Assembly: GCF_002257705.1 (NCBI RefSeq)
Contig: NZ_LSLK01000110.1
Span: forward strand, 36,718-100,717
Direction: 5' to 3'
DNA length: 64,000 nucleotides
Origin: Sporomusa silvacetica DSM 10669
GTDB lineage: Bacteria; Bacillota; Negativicutes; Sporomusales; Sporomusaceae
Positions 16,336-25,940 of this stretch are shown piece after piece. Each line of letters begins with the position of its first letter. Within the stretch, counting starts at the first letter, position 1. The position numbers and the translations under genes are program-made. The notes under the pieces are model-generated. The model saw only the letters and a list, made by a program, of their open reading frames with translations. It was not told where the DNA came from and made no database searches.

Positions 16336-19020
16336 TTACACCTCAACCTCTTTTGTAGGATCGGATGACTCAGGGAGCCATTTCTTGAACTCCTCTGGTT
16401 TAAGCCAAATGCCTTTAGGTGGACCATCGGCCTTGGATACCCTAACTTGATAGCCTCGTAACGTGTAGGTACCAACTACATCATTAAAGGGAGCGTCATT
16501 TTTTGAAAGTACGTTGACGTTCATTTCTTGCCAGCCATGCGTTTCCGTGTCTAATGTCTCAGGATTCCAGAAACGCTCCATGTAAACGACCCCCGGATTG
16601 ATGCCTTCTGTTACATTGGCTTTCGCTCGAATTTTTCCCCGCTGGGACTCGACGAATACCCAGTCTCCATGAGAAACACCATATTTAGTTGCGGCCTTCG
16701 GGTGAATCCAGATTTCGGGTACAGGGTAAATTTCCCTTAACCAAGGAATGTTCCGCAATGTCCCATGGTGGTAGAACGGAAGTCTGCCGTTGGTCATGAC
16801 CAGCGGGAACTCTTTGGCAATTTGACTACCTTCAAGCGGACTTTCGTGAGGCTCCATAAAGTAAGGCAATGGATCATAGTCCTTTGAAGCAGGAGGCAAA
16901 GGATATGTAGTTAATGGCTTTCCTGTTCTTCCGAGCTCTATTATGCCTTCCCAATAGAGTTCGATTTTCTTGGAGGGTGTACCGAATCCTATCGGTTGCC
17001 CCGTCTTCGAATCTATCTTCGTGTAGACGTAGTACTCTTTCCATTCATTTTTGGGGAGGTATTCGACAGGTGCCTTTTGAATGAACTCCTCCCATTTCAT
17101 ATTGACCGCGCCTTTGCAAGAAGGATCGAGCAGATCCTCCATTTTATTCCAATAAGGAAGGTCTTTGCCCATAAATTCGGCATCAAATGCCCTTTTGCAG
17201 TTCTCGTGACCCATGTCCGCACAGCGTTTGGCTAACTTAGACCAAAACAGCGTCTCATCCATCGTCTCCCAAAGATGTGTCACTGCTTGCCGAGCAAAGA
17301 GCATGTTACAAGCCACTACCGGCATATTCGTCTCCAGCCACTCTGTGGCCGGAAGCAGCATATCTGCGTAGGCCGAGAACGATGTGGGATACATGTACAT
17401 GTGGGCGATGAAGTCCAACTGCTCAATTACTGGCACCAAGGAAGAGCTATTGGCAAGTGCGCCAAACTTGTTGCCTGACCGCTCAATCCATACCCGTGGT
17501 TTATAAGGTTTACCGGTAAGAACCGCTTGCAAGACTGCTGAGGGTTGCGCGGCCCACCATTGGAGAAGACCCTTATGCTCTATGCCGCCTAGACGTTTTT
17601 TAAGTTGTTCTTCTGAAAGTAGTTTCAGGGCAGGCGGAACGATGTAGGTATCAAAATTAGGTGTAACACCGCTCGGCTTAAAGCGCTGCATCAGTGTGCC
17701 AGGCTTTTCCACGTTGCCCATCAGCGAATTGAGAATAACTGCACCCATGGCCGCCTGGACAGAGTTGGGATTTTGATCAGTGGCAACGCCTAGGCTGAGG
17801 CCTGCAGGCGAGTTTTGCACGTAGATCTTAATGGCTTCTTCAATTTTGTTTGTATCAAGCCAACAGATTTCCGCCGCCTTCTCAAGAGTAAAGGCCTCGG
17901 CCCGTTCCTTGAGAAGTTGAAAGCCGGTCTTGCACTCCACGCCATTTACAGTGAAGGTGCCTTCAAGTGTGGGTGCAAGGCTGTCATTCCATGGATAGGA
18001 CACAGGCTGCGCCGAATTGGTCTTTGTATCCCACACCATAAAGGTGTCTGGTCTTCCTTCGGCATGGTCACCCACGCGCAGCATCATATGTGTATTAATG
18101 TCCACAAGATAAGGAAGATTTGTCCACTTCATGACGAATTCTTCGTCGTAGAGTTTCTTGTCAAGGATGTAGCGAATCCATGCCAGCATAAGCGCCACAT
18201 CGGTTCCGGGCCTAATTGGCAACCAGACATCAGCTTTAGCGGCATCCGGCGTCAGGCGTGGATCAATGGCGACCGTACGCACTCCCCGGGCGCGAAGCTC
18301 GGCTACGGCGCCTCCGCCGCCCGCTGGGCAGGAATAGGAGGGATCTGTTCCCCACAAGACCAGCGTCTTGATTGGCGTTTCGTCGGGGTAATAGATTTCA
18401 AGACAGTTGGAGTCAGCAATACTGGTATCAGCTCCGCCATACATCAACCCAAAAGCCAAGGTACGCGGCAGATAGCACTGTGCGCAGCCGGGTTCGAACC
18501 AGTTGGGCGTATCGAAAGCATTGCAAAAACGTGCAATGCTCCAAAATTCAGGATTTCCACCGCCGCCTGTAGAGCAAAAAACAGTTTCCGCGCCATATTT
18601 CTCGCGAGTCTCCATGAGTTTCTTAGCAATCGTATCGAGCGCCTCATCCCATGAGATGCGCTTCCATTTGTTCTCACCGCGCTTACCGACTCGAATCAGC
18701 GGATACTTATTGCGATTAGGATGATAAAGGGCCTGTATACCCGCGAGTCCTTTGGCACACAGAGCTCCCTTGCTCATGGGATACTCGGGATTGCCTTCGA
18801 GCTTGACCACGCGACCATTCTTGACATGCGCAAGGACACCACAGTTGGCGATACATGCCCTGCAGTTCGTCTTGACGATCTTTGTCTCAGACAATGGTGC
18901 GCCTGCCGTAGCTTCACCTTGCGTGAACCCCGTCTTAAACGAGCCACCGAACGCTGCCGCAATCCCAGTTACGGCAGTCGCTTTAAGAAACTGTCTTCTG
19001 TTAAATACTAGTTGTTTCAT
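16336..19020 (-). CDS. molybdopterin oxidoreductase catalytic subunit (DMSO-reductase family)
   Basis: An 894-aa exported molybdoenzyme. It starts with a twin-arginine signal NRRQFLKATA (residues 7-16). A [4Fe-4S] site follows: C53, C56, C60, C88. The Mo ligand region is PGCAQCYLPRT, so the ligand is likely a cysteine (C179 or C182), not the serine of DmsA or aspartate of respiratory Nar. That points to the polysulfide/thiosulfate/arsenate side of the family, but the substrate cannot be named. It is transcribed from a -24/-12 promoter about 150 bp upstream and is first of an eight-gene operon. Confidence 0.9.
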   Translation of the reverse strand: MKQLVFNRRQFLKATAVTGIAAAFGGSFKTGFTQGEATAGAPLSETKIVKTNCRACIANCGVLAHVKNGRVVKLEGNPEYPMSKGALCAKGLAGIQALYHPNRNKYPLIRVGKRGENKWKRISWDEALDTIAKKLMETREKYGAETVFCSTGGGGNPEFWSIARFCNAFDTPNWFEPGCAQCYLPRTLAFGLMYGGADTSIADSNCLEIYYPDETPIKTLVLWGTDPSYSCPAGGGGAVAELRARGVRTVAIDPRLTPDAAKADVWLPIRPGTDVALMLAWIRYILDKKLYDEEFVMKWTNLPYLVDINTHMMLRVGDHAEGRPDTFMVWDTKTNSAQPVSYPWNDSLAPTLEGTFTVNGVECKTGFQLLKERAEAFTLEKAAEICWLDTNKIEEAIKIYVQNSPAGLSLGVATDQNPNSVQAAMGAVILNSLMGNVEKPGTLMQRFKPSGVTPNFDTYIVPPALKLLSEEQLKKRLGGIEHKGLLQWWAAQPSAVLQAVLTGKPYKPRVWIERSGNKFGALANSSSLVPVIEQLDFIAHMYMYPTSFSAYADMLLPATEWLETNMPVVACNMLFARQAVTHLWETMDETLFWSKLAKRCADMGHENCKRAFDAEFMGKDLPYWNKMEDLLDPSCKGAVNMKWEEFIQKAPVEYLPKNEWKEYYVYTKIDSKTGQPIGFGTPSKKIELYWEGIIELGRTGKPLTTYPLPPASKDYDPLPYFMEPHESPLEGSQIAKEFPLVMTNGRLPFYHHGTLRNIPWLREIYPVPEIWIHPKAATKYGVSHGDWVFVESQRGKIRAKANVTEGINPGVVYMERFWNPETLDTETHGWQEMNVNVLSKNDAPFNDVVGTYTLRGYQVRVSKADGPPKGIWLKPEEFKKWLPESSDPTKEVEV

Positions 19021-19152
19021 CTGTTCTCTCCTCTACCGCTGAATAATCAAGTACAAAAGCTTTCGTGCAAATGTGAATTACTCACCCCCTCGCAAAATAA
19101 AGCCATACCGAATTTAACTCTAAAGACGCCATTAACGAGAACAGGCGGCCTA

Positions 19153-19449
19153 CTTGGTTGATCAACTACCTATTATTAATGCAATTTTTGTGCCAACGAA
19201 ATTGCATATTCTAGCTGAATTCATGGTAAATATTCCTGTAAATTGCCTATTTTCGGGTTTCTAACTTTCAATTTATGTGCACATTGTTAATTTTATTAGT
19301 TCAATATGAATTTAATTTTCACTATTTTTTTATTTCATGCCATATTGATCCAGTTATTTGATAAATATTATTTCATTTTGACATTTACTACGCATCAGCA
19401 CGGTAATGCGAAAAAATATTAATTATATTTTTTAATCCTGGTGATTAAG
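19153..19449. repeat. duplicated sigma-54 control region, copy 1
   Basis: About 300 bp that closely matches 25941-26246 in the same orientation. Shared blocks include GTTGATCAAC (19157-19166), the -24/-12 promoter, TGTGCACATTGTTAATT near 19276-19292, ATTAGTTCAATATGAATTTA near 19295-19314 and TCATTTTGACATTTACT near 19374-19390. The blocks 80-190 bp upstream of the promoter are where a sigma-54 activator would bind (inference). The rest of 19021-19781 shows no gene. Confidence 0.85.
19181..19196 (-). promoter_or_regulatory. sigma-54 (-24/-12) promoter of the Mo-reductase operon
   Basis: On the minus strand the sequence is TTGGCACAAAAATTGC: GG and GC separated by exactly 10 bp, an almost perfect match to the TGGCAC-N5-TTGC consensus. 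Transcription would start near 19170, giving a leader of about 150 nt. Confidence 0.88.
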
Positions 19450-19508
19450 AATGTGATTGATATGGAATTATCTTCCAAAATCCCTTGGTTTATAAAATTA
19501 CACAAATG

Positions 19509-19546
19509 AAAGCCCTTAGTCTCATTTTGCGAGACCAAGGGCTTTT
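19509..19546. terminator. hairpin downstream of the flavoenzyme gene
   Basis: Arms 19509-19523 and 19531-19546 (AAGCCCTT..GTCTC / GAGAC..AAGGGCTT, one mismatch). It sits about 235 bp past the flavoenzyme stop on the minus strand. The U-run is weak in both directions. Confidence 0.45.
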
Positions 19547-19781
19547 GTAATAAAGCTAGTAGATGTTTTAATAGTGGTTTTTATATTCTCCTTTACATAA
19601 CGTTGGAAAGAGCGACTGCCTTTGTATGTCCCTTTACGCTATCTTTCTAAAAAATAGCTTATAAACTTTTTTAATGGTTGGCTTATTTTCTTTTATAATG
19701 AAACCTAAATCCCAAAAGGCGGTAGGTACACAGATGACTGACTCCCATATGACTATCTTCCCATTTTCATTCCCCTCTACT

Positions 19782-21749
19782 TTACAAATTATATGCGCTT
19801 AAAAAACCTGTTTCCATTGCATCCCTTATTCTGCCTACCTTTAGAGCATCTCCCAGGATATAGACCTGTTCAAAATTTGCTTTAATTTCTTTTGTTAATG
19901 TCTCATTGGGTTTTGTTCCCAGACAAATTATAATGACATCAAATTTATATTCTTTCTTTTCGCCCCTTTCCCGGATTTCAAAAGTCGCATTGCCATTATC
20001 TATTTTCAAGAGTTTATGCTTTGGATACAGCTTTACGCTTAATTTCCCGATATGACTCATTACGTCAATAAGATTTTGAAAATACAATCCCGGCCCTATC
20101 GTATCGGCCATTTCAAATATACTAACCTCATTTCCGTTTTCAGCTAACAGATGGGCTGTTTCGATGCCGGTCATTCCTGAACCGATAACAGCCACTTTTT
20201 TATCTGTTAATGTTACTTCGCCCCTTAATATTTCCGTAGCGCACAAAACCTCTTGTCCAGCGATGCCAGGAATGGATTCAGGCATAATAGGCTCAGATCC
20301 CTGGGCAATAAATATTGCATAAGGATTTAGCTCTTTTAGGGTTGCCAGTGTGGGCGCCGTATTAAAACGTATTTCCACGCCTAATTTCTTTACTTGCCCC
20401 GTTAAGTAATTGATCAGCCAGTTGATTTTCTCTTTATTAGGCGGTTTATTGGCAAGCTCCAACTGCCCGCCTGCTTTATCAGTTTTTTCAAATATAATGG
20501 GCTTATATTTGCGCATAGCCAAGACACGGGCAGCTTCCAGACCTGCAGGTCCTGCTCCGATTATCGCCACAATCCGTCCATTGCCGTCCTGTTTAAAATC
20601 ACTGTACTCTAATTCTCTGCCGCTTTGGATATTAATACCGCATTGGCAGGGTATAGGGCTCATGTCCGCAGCCATAAGCGTTTCCATACAATGAAGACAG
20701 GATATGCATTTTCTCAATTCGTCCACTTTTCCTTCTTTTGCCTTGTTGGACCATTCAGGATCGGCATAATGTTGTCTGGCAGAACCGGCAAAATCAAACT
20801 TTTCTTCAGCTATCATTTTATCTGCATATTCAGGATCTCTAATCACAGCCACGCCTATCACCGGAATATTCACTGCTTTCTTTATTGTTTCCGGCAGATA
20901 ACTCTTCCAGCCCTGATTAAAGGATGAGGGCTCCCAGGCCATATTCATGCTTTCGTATATGCCAGAACTGACATCAATTGCATCAACGCTCAATTCTTCC
21001 AGGCGCCGGGCTATTTTTACGCCATCAGCCAATTTTAATCCTTGCTCACACTCATCAACAGTTCCTAGAAATTCATCCACTGACAGCCGGACGATTAAAG
21101 GATAATCCTTGCCACAGTGCTGCCTGATTCCCAGCACAATCTCTTCCAGGAATCGCATCCGGTTTTCAAAGCTTCCCCCATACTCATCCTCTCTCTTATT
21201 GGTATAAGGACTTAAAAACTGATTAATCAAGTACCCATGGGCACCATGTACCTCGACACCATCTATCCCTGCTGACTTTACTCTAACCGCTGCTTGAATA
21301 AACCGCTCAACCATATCCGATACTTCCGCGGTTGTCATGGCTACCGTCGGCTGGTGCACCGCCTGGCATTCTACTTCACTGGGAGCCAACATAGGGAGAT
21401 TTCCGTTTACAGCACTGATGCCTTGCCTGCCGGGATGATAAATTTGGACAACAACTTTGCTATCATACCTATGAATTTCCCGAGCCAGCTGTTGTAAGCC
21501 GGGTATAAAACGGTCCTCTGCCACAGATATTTGATTATTATTCCCTTTTCCTCTTACTCCGTCAACAAGAGCGCACTCGGTAATTATTACCCCCACTCCG
21601 CCTTTGGCCCGGGCACCGTAAAAAGCAATATCCCGTTCCGATACGCTGCCAGCTGAATTTGCTAAATGGTTGCCCATGGCTGTCATGACAATGCGGTTTT
21701 TAGTCTTCATGCTGCCTATTATTCCTGCGGAAAATAGATGTTTGAACAT
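19782..21749 (-). CDS. old-yellow-enzyme/2,4-dienoyl-CoA reductase-type flavoprotein
   Basis: A 655-aa two-part enzyme like FadH, BaiCD and trimethylamine dehydrogenase. Residues 1-340 form the FMN TIM barrel (HPGRQG about 107-112, GVEVHGAHGYLINQFLSP about 168-185). Residues 380-655 form an FAD/NAD(P)H domain (IIGAGPAGLEAARVLA, VAVIGSGMTGIETAHLLA). The cluster ligands are CISCLHC then CQC; C-x2-C-x2-C is one residue tighter than the C-x2-C-x3-C of FadH. Such enzymes reduce enoates or enoyl-CoAs with NAD(P)H. It follows the UroD-family gene by 246 bp on the same strand. Substrate unknown. Confidence 0.88.
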   Translation of the reverse strand: MFKHLFSAGIIGSMKTKNRIVMTAMGNHLANSAGSVSERDIAFYGARAKGGVGVIITECALVDGVRGKGNNNQISVAEDRFIPGLQQLAREIHRYDSKVVVQIYHPGRQGISAVNGNLPMLAPSEVECQAVHQPTVAMTTAEVSDMVERFIQAAVRVKSAGIDGVEVHGAHGYLINQFLSPYTNKREDEYGGSFENRMRFLEEIVLGIRQHCGKDYPLIVRLSVDEFLGTVDECEQGLKLADGVKIARRLEELSVDAIDVSSGIYESMNMAWEPSSFNQGWKSYLPETIKKAVNIPVIGVAVIRDPEYADKMIAEEKFDFAGSARQHYADPEWSNKAKEGKVDELRKCISCLHCMETLMAADMSPIPCQCGINIQSGRELEYSDFKQDGNGRIVAIIGAGPAGLEAARVLAMRKYKPIIFEKTDKAGGQLELANKPPNKEKINWLINYLTGQVKKLGVEIRFNTAPTLATLKELNPYAIFIAQGSEPIMPESIPGIAGQEVLCATEILRGEVTLTDKKVAVIGSGMTGIETAHLLAENGNEVSIFEMADTIGPGLYFQNLIDVMSHIGKLSVKLYPKHKLLKIDNGNATFEIRERGEKKEYKFDVIIICLGTKPNETLTKEIKANFEQVYILGDALKVGRIRDAMETGFLSAYNL

Positions 21750-21995
21750 AACTTCCCCTCCTAACTGCTAAGATATATGTTGTATTCTCACTATATTATA
21801 GTTTTTTTGAAGTTTTGTAAAACAATTAACTGTTGTATAAACCACAACAAAATCTGATAGGGTCGCTGGCTTCCTTCATCACAGTCGATTGTTCCTCTAT
21901 TTCCAATACGTGTCCTGCTATATAAATAGAAACTAGCCAATTACATACATTAGCTAGTTCCTATAGGATTATTAACTATTATCTGTTAAGTCGTC

Positions 21996-23102
21996 TTACT
22001 TCCCAGTAGCTGCAGCTATCATAGCTTTTACATTCTCAATTTTTGCGTTAGGCGGTACGGTACAACCTGAAGAAAGAATGAAGCCTGTCCCCATATCTTT
22101 AATTAAACGGGTACTATAGTTGTAAACTTCGTCTGGAGTACCCAGGGTCAGTTTGGCAGCCGGTACATCGCCTTTAATACACATACGATCACCAAGTACT
22201 TCTTTAATTTTATAAATATTAGTGGCGCCGTCAGTTTCAAACACAGCTTTTCCTTTCGGGAGCTCGCGGAAATACTCAAGGTCGCGTTCCCAATTTCCAT
22301 CTAGGTGCAAGCTGATCACAGCACCTTCTTCAATGACTACATCGGCCATCGCTTTGATATATTTCCAGACAAAACGTTCCCATAGTTTGCGTGACCAAAA
22401 CTCACTTGCTCCGCGCGCTGGAGATACAAATACAGCTTTAGCCCCGGTAGCACGTATTTGCGCTCGAACCGCATCCCCTGTCTCCTTTTGGATAATATCC
22501 AGGACAGCCTCCACTTTATCAGGCATTTTGTATAAATCCTTGATAAAGCTCGACATGGAGCGTCCACCACCAAGAAATTCAGGAACTGATGAGTTTAAGA
22601 CAGGGGTATAAACCATGTAACCAGCAGCTTCGATATTTTTGGCTAATTGCGGAGCACCAGCTAATTGCCCGAAAAGATTTTCCAGGTCAATGCCCAGTCT
22701 GTTGCCTAAATAATCGAGCATAAAAGGCGTCCAGCCTTTATTCAAAATGGTGTCATAGTCTTCCCTGGTCATTTGTTCTTGTTCATCCACTTGCCAGACG
22801 GCGTCATCCGGTAACTCGCGTCCCGGCAGTTTAACTTTAGACATATAAATTAGCGGAAACAACTGACCCGCCCCAAAAGAAACATTTGTTCCATCCAGAT
22901 CACCAAAAGCTTTTAAAGAATCGAGCATTAGTTCATTTGCACGTTTAAAGCTTGTGCAATATTCTTTCATTGTTACGCCCATATGAGGGGCAGCAAACGC
23001 GTCAAATAATTGTATTACCGGTGTCCTGTCGGTCTTTTCCAATGCGATTGTTTTCATTACTCGTTCTGTACGTTCTTGGAACAATTCTTGTGTTGTTTTC
23101 AT
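21996..23102 (-). CDS. UroD-family (methyltransferase-like) protein
   Basis: A 368-aa TIM-barrel protein of the uroporphyrinogen decarboxylase superfamily. In anaerobes of this type such proteins usually act as methylcobamide:CoM- or tetrahydrofolate-linked methyltransferases, not in haem synthesis. Candidate metal-site residues are the H in SLHLDGNW (near 264) and C in DRMCIKGDVPA (near 303), with a late C in SSGCTVPPN. The frame offers ATG 23111, but the GGGGG ribosome site (23118-23114) is too close; ATG 23102 is preferred. The MFS gene ends 41 bp upstream, so the two are one operon. No corrinoid protein is encoded nearby, so the methyl acceptor is unclear. Confidence 0.8.
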   Translation of the reverse strand: MKTTQELFQERTERVMKTIALEKTDRTPVIQLFDAFAAPHMGVTMKEYCTSFKRANELMLDSLKAFGDLDGTNVSFGAGQLFPLIYMSKVKLPGRELPDDAVWQVDEQEQMTREDYDTILNKGWTPFMLDYLGNRLGIDLENLFGQLAGAPQLAKNIEAAGYMVYTPVLNSSVPEFLGGGRSMSSFIKDLYKMPDKVEAVLDIIQKETGDAVRAQIRATGAKAVFVSPARGASEFWSRKLWERFVWKYIKAMADVVIEEGAVISLHLDGNWERDLEYFRELPKGKAVFETDGATNIYKIKEVLGDRMCIKGDVPAAKLTLGTPDEVYNYSTRLIKDMGTGFILSSGCTVPPNAKIENVKAMIAAATGK

Positions 23103-23142
23103 AATTACCATTCCCCCAGAATTTAGATTTAAGAGTTACCAG

Positions 23143-24360
23143 TCAGAATTTCGCAGGATTACGAAACTTTGGATTGGACTCATCCAGAAAGTAGCCAAAA
23201 ACAAGGCTAGACGCCATTAATATAACTACGACCAACATCATAAATGGAAGCCCCGCTGCATCGGCAATCTTGCCGGCGATAATCGGCCAGATTGCACCGC
23301 TGATGAGGTCCCCTGATGCCTGGGCAACCACCATGGAAGTTGCTATTAAACGGACAGGTACCGATTCCATAGGAATAATGGTCATAACAAATGGAGCGAC
23401 AGCAGGCACAAACCCTGCGAATACCACATACATCCAGGTAGCTAACATGCTACCTGGAGCTAAATACATAGCTAACGGTCCCAGCAGACTCAAAACTATG
23501 CACACAAACATTACCGGTTTCCGGCCGAAGTTATCTGACAACTTTGTAGTCGCTATGCCAAAGACAACATACAGTACTCCCATGGCTGAAGTTACCCAGC
23601 CCATGTCTTGCACGGAAAGTTTAGCTACATTAACCAGATACATGGGAGCAAAAATCATCACTGTCATATATCCGATAATTGCCAAAACATTCATAATCAC
23701 ACAAAAGGGAACGTTTTTAAATTTCATTACATCTTTATATACATTGCCACTCGTTTGTTCCACAGCGGCATCTACCACTTTCGGCTCAACTTCTTTGATC
23801 CACAAAATAACTGCAACCACTATAACAAAGGTGGGAATGCTAGCCACCAGGAAGGTATTTTGCCAGGAATACTGCGCAGCAAGTTGAGTAATAAAAATCG
23901 GCCCAATGGTTGCCCCAATAGCACCAATACCGGCATTAACAATGCCGACGTTACGGCCAAAAGTGCCCTCTAATGAGGCATCAGCGACAATGGCATAAAG
24001 TAGAGCCCCTAACGGCCCAGCGAAAATGCCGCAAATTGTCCGAACAACTAGTAATTCAGTAACAGTGCTACAAATTACACCCGCCGCCATGAATACCCCT
24101 GTACCAATTAAACATGGCACCAAGATGCGTTTTCTATATCCCAATTTGTCAGACCATCCAGCAACGAAAAATGCCGAAACCGCCCAGGCAACTGAAAAAA
24201 CCGAATTCAGCATGCCAATATCCGTATTCGTAAGGCCTAGTTGCGGCGCTAAAATGGGCATTAGAAAATTGATGGAAAGCCTATCCAACATCATGACACC
24301 CATGGCTAGAAAGCATATAGCAGTCGCTGTAATTGCGTACCTATGAGATTTATCCTTCAT
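23143..24360 (-). CDS. MFS transporter
   Basis: A 405-aa major facilitator protein with twelve predicted membrane helices. The first helix carries MLDRLSINFLMPIL, and helix 2-3 has GWSDKLGYRKR, the usual GxxxD(R/K)xGRR-type motif; it recurs as KLSDNFGRKP. The pattern is that of organic-anion symporters (inference). AAGGAGGGTGATGTATAT precedes ATG. It sits between the porin and the UroD-family gene on the same strand and would bring the porin's substrate across the inner membrane. A hairpin-rich leader lies upstream. Confidence 0.88.
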   Translation of the reverse strand: MKDKSHRYAITATAICFLAMGVMMLDRLSINFLMPILAPQLGLTNTDIGMLNSVFSVAWAVSAFFVAGWSDKLGYRKRILVPCLIGTGVFMAAGVICSTVTELLVVRTICGIFAGPLGALLYAIVADASLEGTFGRNVGIVNAGIGAIGATIGPIFITQLAAQYSWQNTFLVASIPTFVIVVAVILWIKEVEPKVVDAAVEQTSGNVYKDVMKFKNVPFCVIMNVLAIIGYMTVMIFAPMYLVNVAKLSVQDMGWVTSAMGVLYVVFGIATTKLSDNFGRKPVMFVCIVLSLLGPLAMYLAPGSMLATWMYVVFAGFVPAVAPFVMTIIPMESVPVRLIATSMVVAQASGDLISGAIWPIIAGKIADAAGLPFMMLVVVILMASSLVFGYFLDESNPKFRNPAKF

Positions 24361-24420
24361 ATATACATCACCCTCCTTGTTTCTTTTTGTCTCCTAATGT
24401 TTTGTGAGCATAAAGTACAT

Positions 24421-24469
24421 GGGCTATTTGAATCCCAGGTTGAGAGGTAACACCTCTCACAGGCAGCCC
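24421..24469 (-). promoter_or_regulatory. hairpin between porin and MFS genes
   Basis: An inner stem TGAGAGGT/ACCTCTCA (perfect 8 bp, 3-nt loop, 24441-24459) is enclosed by GGGCT/AGCCC (24465-24469 and 24421-24425). There is no U-run, so it may be an RNA-processing or attenuation site within the porin-MFS transcript. It matches no riboswitch I know. Confidence 0.4.
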
Positions 24470-24546
24470 TCCTAGTCAGAGCGATTCACACCTTTTGGGG
24501 AGCCGCATTGTGAATGGATTGTGATAAACCAGGTGATATTTTGGAA

Positions 24547-25851
24547 TTAGAAAACCCAGGTTAACTGACTAATCAAGAATTTCTGACTTTTGTCGGCTAA
24601 ACCATTACCGCCTACTTTTATAGCTTCCAAATCCCCATAGATGAACGAAAGCATCGCGTGTGGCGCAACTGTCACTTCAACCCCGTACTCAAAACCTTTT
24701 AGATCATTGATACTGCTGCCCTGAGCAGGATATGTCCAGTTATTTGGAGCTGATAATGCACCCGTATATTGATGCGAATCAAAACCATTGTCACCTTTCC
24801 GGTAACCTACCCATGCACCTGCTGACCCTACTGCGAATGGATTTGCACCTTTGTATTTTGCCTTGATATACATTCCCTTAGGAGAATTGCCATCATTTAC
24901 AGCTTTAGCATTGACTGCAGTGTTTACACCGTATTCCCCTTTCAGGTTGATATTAGGTATCCCGGTATATTCTAATCCCACTGCTTTTGAATTATAATAC
25001 TCTTTATGTTTATCAGAATCATAAGCAAAGAACATGCTTGTATGCTCGTTCAGTTTAAATTGCATATCGGCTAACAGCCAGGAGTAATCTGTTTTTTTAC
25101 CGGAATAAATAGTTGTTTTTACATCTTTGCCGAAGCTCACTTTTCCGCCATCTAAGTAGGGCGCACTAAATAATAATCCTTTGCCAATTGTTGGCGCAAA
25201 TCTTCCTGCGGCCCACTCAATGTTACCATTTTTGCTGGCATAATACGCTTCCTCAAACTCCATCGGACTATCAGTTCTCGTGTCGCCTGCTATAGAGTCA
25301 TTTCCGATTATCGCGTGAAAATAATGATTGCTGTCAAACTTTTTATCTATAAATACGTACAAAGCTGAGCGGATCTCTGATTTATCAGCTGGTTGACCAG
25401 TATAATACGGGTCACCGCCAATCGCTACGTCAGGTACAAGTGAACGCGGATTCTTGGTCCATTCATGCCTGATTTGCGCAACACCAGTGATTTTCAAACT
25501 ATTGGCATCTTTATCTTCCAGGTTCTTAACACGTACCCCTAAACCCGTCAATTCTTTAGAAAATTCAGTTGATAATTTTTCCAATAACGCCTTGTTTTCG
25601 GCATTGGCCTTATCTTCCTTTGTTAGTGCATTAGCCACAATAAGCGCCATTTCATACCTGGTCATAGTTTTATCACCGCGGAAAGTACCGTCGCCAACAC
25701 CATCGACTATACCGGCATTAGCTAGTTTGGTTACGGCATCATACGCCCAGTGCTTAGATGGAAGGTCGCTAAAGCTGCTGTCTGCAGCTAATACAAGGCT
25801 AGAAAAGCAAAAAGTCAGCACTATGCTTAAAACAATAGTAATTTTTTTCAT
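24547..25851 (-). CDS. SLH-domain outer-membrane porin
   Basis: A 434-aa exported protein. A signal peptide (KKITIVLSIVLTFCFSSLVLA, written here by its first 21 residues minus Met; cleavage after AxA) leads into one SLH domain (FSDLPSKHWAYDAVTKL, then FRGDKTMTRYEMALIVANAL). A short coiled-coil linker and a beta-barrel of alternating residues follow, ending QLTWVF with a terminal aromatic. This is the Negativicutes layout where SLH ties the porin to the cell wall. ATG 25851 has AGGAG 8 nt upstream; the frame extends 7 codons further without a ribosome site. It is driven by a sigma-54 promoter. Confidence 0.9.
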   Translation of the reverse strand: MKKITIVLSIVLTFCFSSLVLAADSSFSDLPSKHWAYDAVTKLANAGIVDGVGDGTFRGDKTMTRYEMALIVANALTKEDKANAENKALLEKLSTEFSKELTGLGVRVKNLEDKDANSLKITGVAQIRHEWTKNPRSLVPDVAIGGDPYYTGQPADKSEIRSALYVFIDKKFDSNHYFHAIIGNDSIAGDTRTDSPMEFEEAYYASKNGNIEWAAGRFAPTIGKGLLFSAPYLDGGKVSFGKDVKTTIYSGKKTDYSWLLADMQFKLNEHTSMFFAYDSDKHKEYYNSKAVGLEYTGIPNINLKGEYGVNTAVNAKAVNDGNSPKGMYIKAKYKGANPFAVGSAGAWVGYRKGDNGFDSHQYTGALSAPNNWTYPAQGSSINDLKGFEYGVEVTVAPHAMLSFIYGDLEAIKVGGNGLADKSQKFLISQLTWVF

Positions 25852-25940
25852 TCTTTCATCTCCTATATTCAAAGTTTAGGGATCATACTTTGCAACAATA
25901 CCTGTTTCTTTAAAAAATCCTCCTTATAAATTAAAATTAC

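Noticed and set aside
21996..23102. Haem-synthesis uroporphyrinogen decarboxylase (hemE)
   Set aside because: The surroundings (MFS, porin) and the candidate metal ligands fit the methyltransferase-like branch better; no other haem gene is near.
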